From positions 1 through 9,528 of the forward strand of contig JAISJY010000199.1 in the NCBI GenBank assembly GCA_031261365.1: a stretch of 9,528 bases of DNA, read 5' to 3'. Positions 5,586-9,528 of this stretch are shown here, piece after piece (the first letter of the stretch is position 1; each line of letters starts with the position of its first letter). The notes below the pieces were generated by a model. That model ran no database searches. It saw only the letters and a program-made list of their open reading frames with translations, and was not told the origin of the DNA. This stretch comes from Caryophanales bacterium (GTDB lineage: Bacteria; Bacillota_I; Bacilli_A; RFN20; JAISJY01). A program made the translations under genes and the position numbers.

Positions 5586-8051
5586 TTATATTTTCTTGTA
5601 AATAACATTTGCATAACTATAAGCTGAATTATTAGAATAAAAACCCACCTTACCATTCATAAACTGTTGACTATCATAAAAATCAATAATACAAATATCA
5701 TCAAGATATATTTTATAATTATTTTGATAAACAATGACTTTAAAATGATGAACTTGTTGAGAAGTAAACAAAGGATTATGCTCTTTATCGGTTAAAGAAA
5801 CAACTTTTAAAACTGTTGCCCCATAATCATATCTAAATAAAGTTCCAACACTTTGTTTTATTTGGAAGAAATAACCTTGAAAACTTTGTAAAGGTTGGTC
5901 TTTATGATAAGAGTAATTTTTCGCTCTAAAAACAATACCTCCATCTTGACTAGTTCCATTTAAAAAAGCCACATCAACTTCATATTCAAAATTAGTAACT
6001 CCGTCTTGTCCCAATAAACCCATAAAAATATGTCCATCATCTGAAACAACATTTTCATTATCTAAAGTATAATTACCTGCTCCATCTGATTTAAGAGCTT
6101 CCAATAATTCATTACCACTTAAATCTAATTCTTGATAATCAGCATCTTCATAAATATCAATTTGTTTAAACTTTAAAACACCACTAAATAATCTTATCTT
6201 TAAAGAGATATCACCTTGCAAATCTAAATTAGTTAAATAAACAGGTAAATAGTCAGCATCTTTAAAATCAATATCAGTTGGCACTGTTAGAGGAATAATT
6301 AAATTATCATTAATGATTACTTCAAAAACAGCCCCTTTTGATACTTTATTTAACTGCAAAACTAAAGCATAATTATCTTTTTCAGCTTTCAAAGGGTATT
6401 TAACAAAATCATCCTTTTTATCTAAAACAACACTATATTGATTATTTTCTTTAATAATATTATTTTTTTCACCTAATCTAACAACATTATTCAAAGTTTC
6501 ACCACTAAAATAAAAACCTCTATTTTCTTGCTTTAAATAAGTATGAGCAGGGAAACTACTTGGTAAATATCTAATAGCTTCAAAATCACTACTCCCATTA
6601 ACTTCATTTGTAAAAGCAGTATAATAAATATCACTACTATTATGATAACCTAATAAACCACCTGAAGAAGAAAGAGTAACTTCTAATTTTTTCATTTCAT
6701 TTAAGTATATTCTAAACTTACTTAAATCTTTTTCAACTCTAACATTAATCAATTTATTAATATCTATTTCACTACCAAAACTCTGAGAAACTATTTCACT
6801 TTCTTGACCATTTTTAATTTGTGATAAAGTAACTTTATTAGTAATCGTTAATTTAAGATAATTATTGCTATCTTCATAATCTAAAACAACATACCCCCCT
6901 TGTGGAATAAAGTTTAAATCTGCTGTGTAATATTTACCTGTTCCTATATCACTCAAATAAAAATTACCATTTAAAGATAAGTCTTCTTTATTCAAAGCTT
7001 CAAAGGTTGGTAAAAGAGCTTTATTAACATTATGATTTAAAGCTCCACTAGATAATAAAATATTCCCGTTAGTTAAATATCTATCTAAATTATATCTTCT
7101 ACCATAAGAATCATTATTGTGATAACCTGTATAAATACTATCTAAATCAGGTCCAAAGAAATCTGAAGAATGCCCTAAAGCTTTGTAACCATCTTTGGTC
7201 GAAATCAAAGTAACATTGTTAAGATGTTGTTTGAAGTCTCTAGCTGAAAAACTATTCCCCTCTGTATAAGAATAAGCAACTCTATAACCTTTACTAGAAA
7301 CATGATTACCTGTATAAGTTAAAAAAGTAACATCATCTCTTCTAATAGTGTTAGGTCCTTCAATCCAATGATTAAGATTAGCCTCTTCTACTAAGACTTG
7401 AGGCTTTAAAACTTGACTATCATCTCCTGCCTCAAAATCTATAATTTGGCTCATTCTTAAACCAGCAGGAACATTAGTATGTATTAAATAAATACTTCCA
7501 TCATCATTAACATGAAACGAACCATCAATACCTCTGCCTAAATTACCTGTAATTCTATTAAAAGGTCCTAAAGGATTATCGGCTTTATAGAAATAATGCC
7601 CTGAACCACCTTTAGACTGACACATATAAAAACTACCTTGATAATAGATAACCTCAGGAGCATAAGCATTTTCTGTTGTTGCATCAGTATTTGGAACCGC
7701 GAAACCTTTATACTCCCAAGTTATCATATCTGTTGACTCATAGACTTTAACACCTTTATTTGGACCTTGAGTAGAAGGATAAAGATAATATTTACCATTA
7801 AACCTCATTACAAAAGGGTCACCAATACCATAATAATATCTATCTTTACCAACGCCTCCCCACTGCCCATTTACTTCTAAAGGATTTTGGTAAGTAGCAG
7901 ATTCAGGAAAAGAATAGACTTGCTCCCCCTCATTTAGAGGGAGACGCTTATCTATATCATAGCTTTCTTGGGGAGCAGAACTACTTGATTGTTTACCACA
8001 ACCACTTAAAACTGTTGGAAATAATAAAAGCATTAAAAGTCCTTTCTTCAT
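5586..8051 (-). CDS. Surface lipoprotein: GH43 glycosidase with two lectin-like domains
   Basis: The 821-residue protein starts with a lipoprotein signal (two Lys, a hydrophobic run, then LSGC with the lipidated Cys at 18) and a Ser-rich linker, so it is probably anchored on the outer face of the membrane. Residues about 50-345 form a GH43-type five-bladed propeller: catalytic base D78 in GIGDPF, YAPEV (130-134), pKa-modulating D176 in GIDGSF, general acid E231 in IEGPN, and H294 in GHSSDFFG. GH43 enzymes are mostly arabinofuranosidases, xylosidases, arabinanases or galactanases; the substrate here is unknown. Two concanavalin/LamG-like (CBM66 or DUF1080-like) domains lie at about 375-482 and 685-821, with a beta-rich domain between (about 535-635). 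The ATG is 2 bp after the stop of the upstream paralog and has no SD at normal distance, so translation probably relies on coupling. Confidence 0.9.
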   Translation of the reverse strand: MKKGLLMLLLFPTVLSGCGKQSSSSAPQESYDIDKRLPLNEGEQVYSFPESATYQNPLEVNGQWGGVGKDRYYYGIGDPFVMRFNGKYYLYPSTQGPNKGVKVYESTDMITWEYKGFAVPNTDATTENAYAPEVIYYQGSFYMCQSKGGSGHYFYKADNPLGPFNRITGNLGRGIDGSFHVNDDGSIYLIHTNVPAGLRMSQIIDFEAGDDSQVLKPQVLVEEANLNHWIEGPNTIRRDDVTFLTYTGNHVSSKGYRVAYSYTEGNSFSARDFKQHLNNVTLISTKDGYKALGHSSDFFGPDLDSIYTGYHNNDSYGRRYNLDRYLTNGNILLSSGALNHNVNKALLPTFEALNKEDLSLNGNFYLSDIGTGKYYTADLNFIPQGGYVVLDYEDSNNYLKLTITNKVTLSQIKNGQESEIVSQSFGSEIDINKLINVRVEKDLSKFRIYLNEMKKLEVTLSSSGGLLGYHNSSDIYYTAFTNEVNGSSDFEAIRYLPSSFPAHTYLKQENRGFYFSGETLNNVVRLGEKNNIIKENNQYSVVLDKKDDFVKYPLKAEKDNYALVLQLNKVSKGAVFEVIINDNLIIPLTVPTDIDFKDADYLPVYLTNLDLQGDISLKIRLFSGVLKFKQIDIYEDADYQELDLSGNELLEALKSDGAGNYTLDNENVVSDDGHIFMGLLGQDGVTNFEYEVDVAFLNGTSQDGGIVFRAKNYSYHKDQPLQSFQGYFFQIKQSVGTLFRYDYGATVLKVVSLTDKEHNPLFTSQQVHHFKVIVYQNNYKIYLDDICIIDFYDSQQFMNGKVGFYSNNSAYSYANVIYKKI

Positions 8052-8053
8052 AA

Positions 8054-9528
8054 CTAAGCTGTAATACTCAAGTTCTTGTAAGTTACCTCAGCTCCATTAG
8101 TGTAGAAACCTAAACGACCATGAGTGAAAGGTAAACTATCACTAACTTCAATTGCTTTAACATCATTAACAAAAACAGTATATAATCCACCTCTAACTAC
8201 AACTTTAAGATGGAGAACAGTCGCAGATGGGTTTGCTCCTATCTTAGTCCCTAATCTATCAGCACTATAATTTAATTTTTCTAATCTAACTTCATTGTTA
8301 TTTAAAGAAACATAATAACCTTGCATAGAAGTATAAGAATCATGTTGAGAGAAAGAAGCATTGTCGGCATGGAAAATAATACCAGCCGTTGAAGTTGCTG
8401 TACTACCGATAAACTTCATATCAACTTCCAAAGTAAAATCAGTAATTGTTGTATCACCTAAATAAACTAATTGTCTTGTACCTGCTGTAGCTCTATGTCC
8501 GTCTTCATGTAGTTTCCAAATAGTTTTATAATCAGCTCCTGTATCTAAATATGTCATTAAATTATGAGCAAATAAAGGAGTATTTGGACTTGCTTTAAAG
8601 AAAGATAAGTTTTGGAAATGAACACTTTCACCAACATTCTCTAAACGAACTTGATTAATCCCATTAACAATATTAAAGTCGGCAATTCTCGTTCTAATTA
8701 AAGTATCTGTAGTATCAATATTCGGTAAAGTAACTTTATAAACAGTTCCATCATCAATTCTAACACCTATCTTCTTCCCAGCATCTTCTTTTGGGTAAGT
8801 TAATTGTAAGCCATATAAACCATCATCTTTAAAGTTTACTAAATAAGTTGCTTTGTTACCTTCAAAAGTTAATCCAGCCAAAGAAGTATTAACATATTTA
8901 CCTGAAGCAGGAGTAAGAGAAACACCACTACTTAAAGCAGGGTCATTACTATATAAACTTGCAGGTATAATTTCATGAGCTTGTTTAACTTCTAAAACAT
9001 CTGATAAACCTTTGCCAACATTACTGAAAGCTGTATAACCAATAGTTGCACTCGTTAAATAACCTATCTTCCCACCTGTAGCCGTTAAAGAAGCATTTGT
9101 AATCTTTTGTAAATTGTCAAAATAAACATCAACTTTATTATCTCTTTGAGCGACTCTTAAACTATGCCAAACTGCAGGGTCATAATTCTTAACAATAGTT
9201 CCACTACCTTTTAAAGTAGAAACCCCATTAACAACTTGGTTTAAAGTAATAGTCTTTTCCCCTAATTTCAATTCCACAAAAGAATAATTATCAGCATCAA
9301 CATAATCAATAGCTACTTTAGTTGTTGCACTATCTTTAAAATTAAACTCAGCACTAAAAGTAGCCTCTGAACTAGCAGAAGATAATAACTTTCCACTAGT
9401 TTCTAATAAATTACTCCCATCTGCAACATAAGCAGGTAACTTAGGAGCAATAGAGTTTTCACTTTGAGCTAAAGTAGTCATTTGAGCTCCATCAAAAAGA
9501 AGTCTTTCTATATTAAAACTTCTATTAG
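8054..9528 (-). CDS. GH43-type multidomain protein, C-terminal part, cut by window edge
   Basis: The frame stays open to the right edge of the window, so the Met at 9481 is internal and not the start. The visible part is 490 residues. The first of them, RSFNIERLLFDGA, align with the end of the GH43 catalytic domain of the next gene (RRYNLDRYLTNGN at 318-330). The rest follows the same plan: a lectin-like ConA/LamG-type domain (about 57-170 from the window edge), a beta-rich domain (about 220-312) and a second lectin-like domain (about 360-490). Shared landmarks are the IGYTAF/IYYTAF ends, a GIIFHAD/GIVFRAK strand and a GRLGFYTN/GKVGFYSN end. It is therefore probably a GH43-family paralog whose catalytic domain lies outside the window. 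Its sequence is richer in Ala, Thr, Val and Gly than its Lys/Asn-rich neighbour, so the duplication is old. Its stop is 2 bp before the next ATG. Confidence 0.82.
   Translation of the reverse strand, partial: NRSFNIERLLFDGAQMTTLAQSENSIAPKLPAYVADGSNLLETSGKLLSSASSEATFSAEFNFKDSATTKVAIDYVDADNYSFVELKLGEKTITLNQVVNGVSTLKGSGTIVKNYDPAVWHSLRVAQRDNKVDVYFDNLQKITNASLTATGGKIGYLTSATIGYTAFSNVGKGLSDVLEVKQAHEIIPASLYSNDPALSSGVSLTPASGKYVNTSLAGLTFEGNKATYLVNFKDDGLYGLQLTYPKEDAGKKIGVRIDDGTVYKVTLPNIDTTDTLIRTRIADFNIVNGINQVRLENVGESVHFQNLSFFKASPNTPLFAHNLMTYLDTGADYKTIWKLHEDGHRATAGTRQLVYLGDTTITDFTLEVDMKFIGSTATSTAGIIFHADNASFSQHDSYTSMQGYYVSLNNNEVRLEKLNYSADRLGTKIGANPSATVLHLKVVVRGGLYTVFVNDVKAIEVSDSLPFTHGRLGFYTNGAEVTYKNLSITA

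Overview
The window is a very AT-rich chromosomal segment, probably from a low-GC Bacillota, Bacilli or Mollicutes-like bacterium (for example an uncultured gut lineage). This rests on codon choice (Leu is mostly TTA, Lys AAA/AAG), SD-led overlapping genes and the Bacillota-like order rnmV-rsmA-ispE. TGA is used as a stop (end of rnmV) and Trp is TGG, so the standard bacterial code fits rather than the Mycoplasma/Spiroplasma code. I cannot assign a genus.

Layout. Positions 1-195 are non-coding and hold a terminator-like hairpin with a T-rich tail and a weak promoter. A compact + strand housekeeping operon follows at 196-2306: ribonuclease M5 (5S rRNA maturation), RsmA/KsgA (16S rRNA dimethylation) and IspE (MEP isoprenoid pathway). 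Each gene overlaps the next by 14-17 bp. After ispE comes a 185 bp spacer with two identical 43 bp direct repeats, each with an internal imperfect hairpin. The second repeat sits between a predicted extended -10 promoter and the Shine-Dalgarno of the next gene (2492-3877). That gene is a stand-alone AAA-type ATPase with a DUF234, PD-(D/E)XK-like C-terminus, and its codon use differs somewhat from the housekeeping genes.

The rest (3888-9528) lies on the - strand and reads as a carbohydrate-degradation operon, convergent with the ATPase gene. In transcription order it has a GH43-type multidomain protein cut by the window edge, a complete GH43 lipoprotein 2 bp later, and a cytoplasmic GH2 glycosidase 9 bp after that. 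The two GH43 proteins share one C-terminal architecture (lectin-like domain, beta-rich middle domain, lectin-like domain) and look like diverged tandem paralogs. The likely division of labour is surface-anchored GH43 enzymes trimming a glycan outside, with the GH2 enzyme acting on imported oligosaccharides. The substrate cannot be told from sequence alone, and no transporter or regulator is in view.

The least explained part is the repeat/ATPase unit at 2310-3877. A short exact repeat with hairpin potential duplicated in front of a DUF234 ATPase could be a cis-acting RNA or operator, or the footprint of a mobile or recombining cassette. The rest is recognisable biology.
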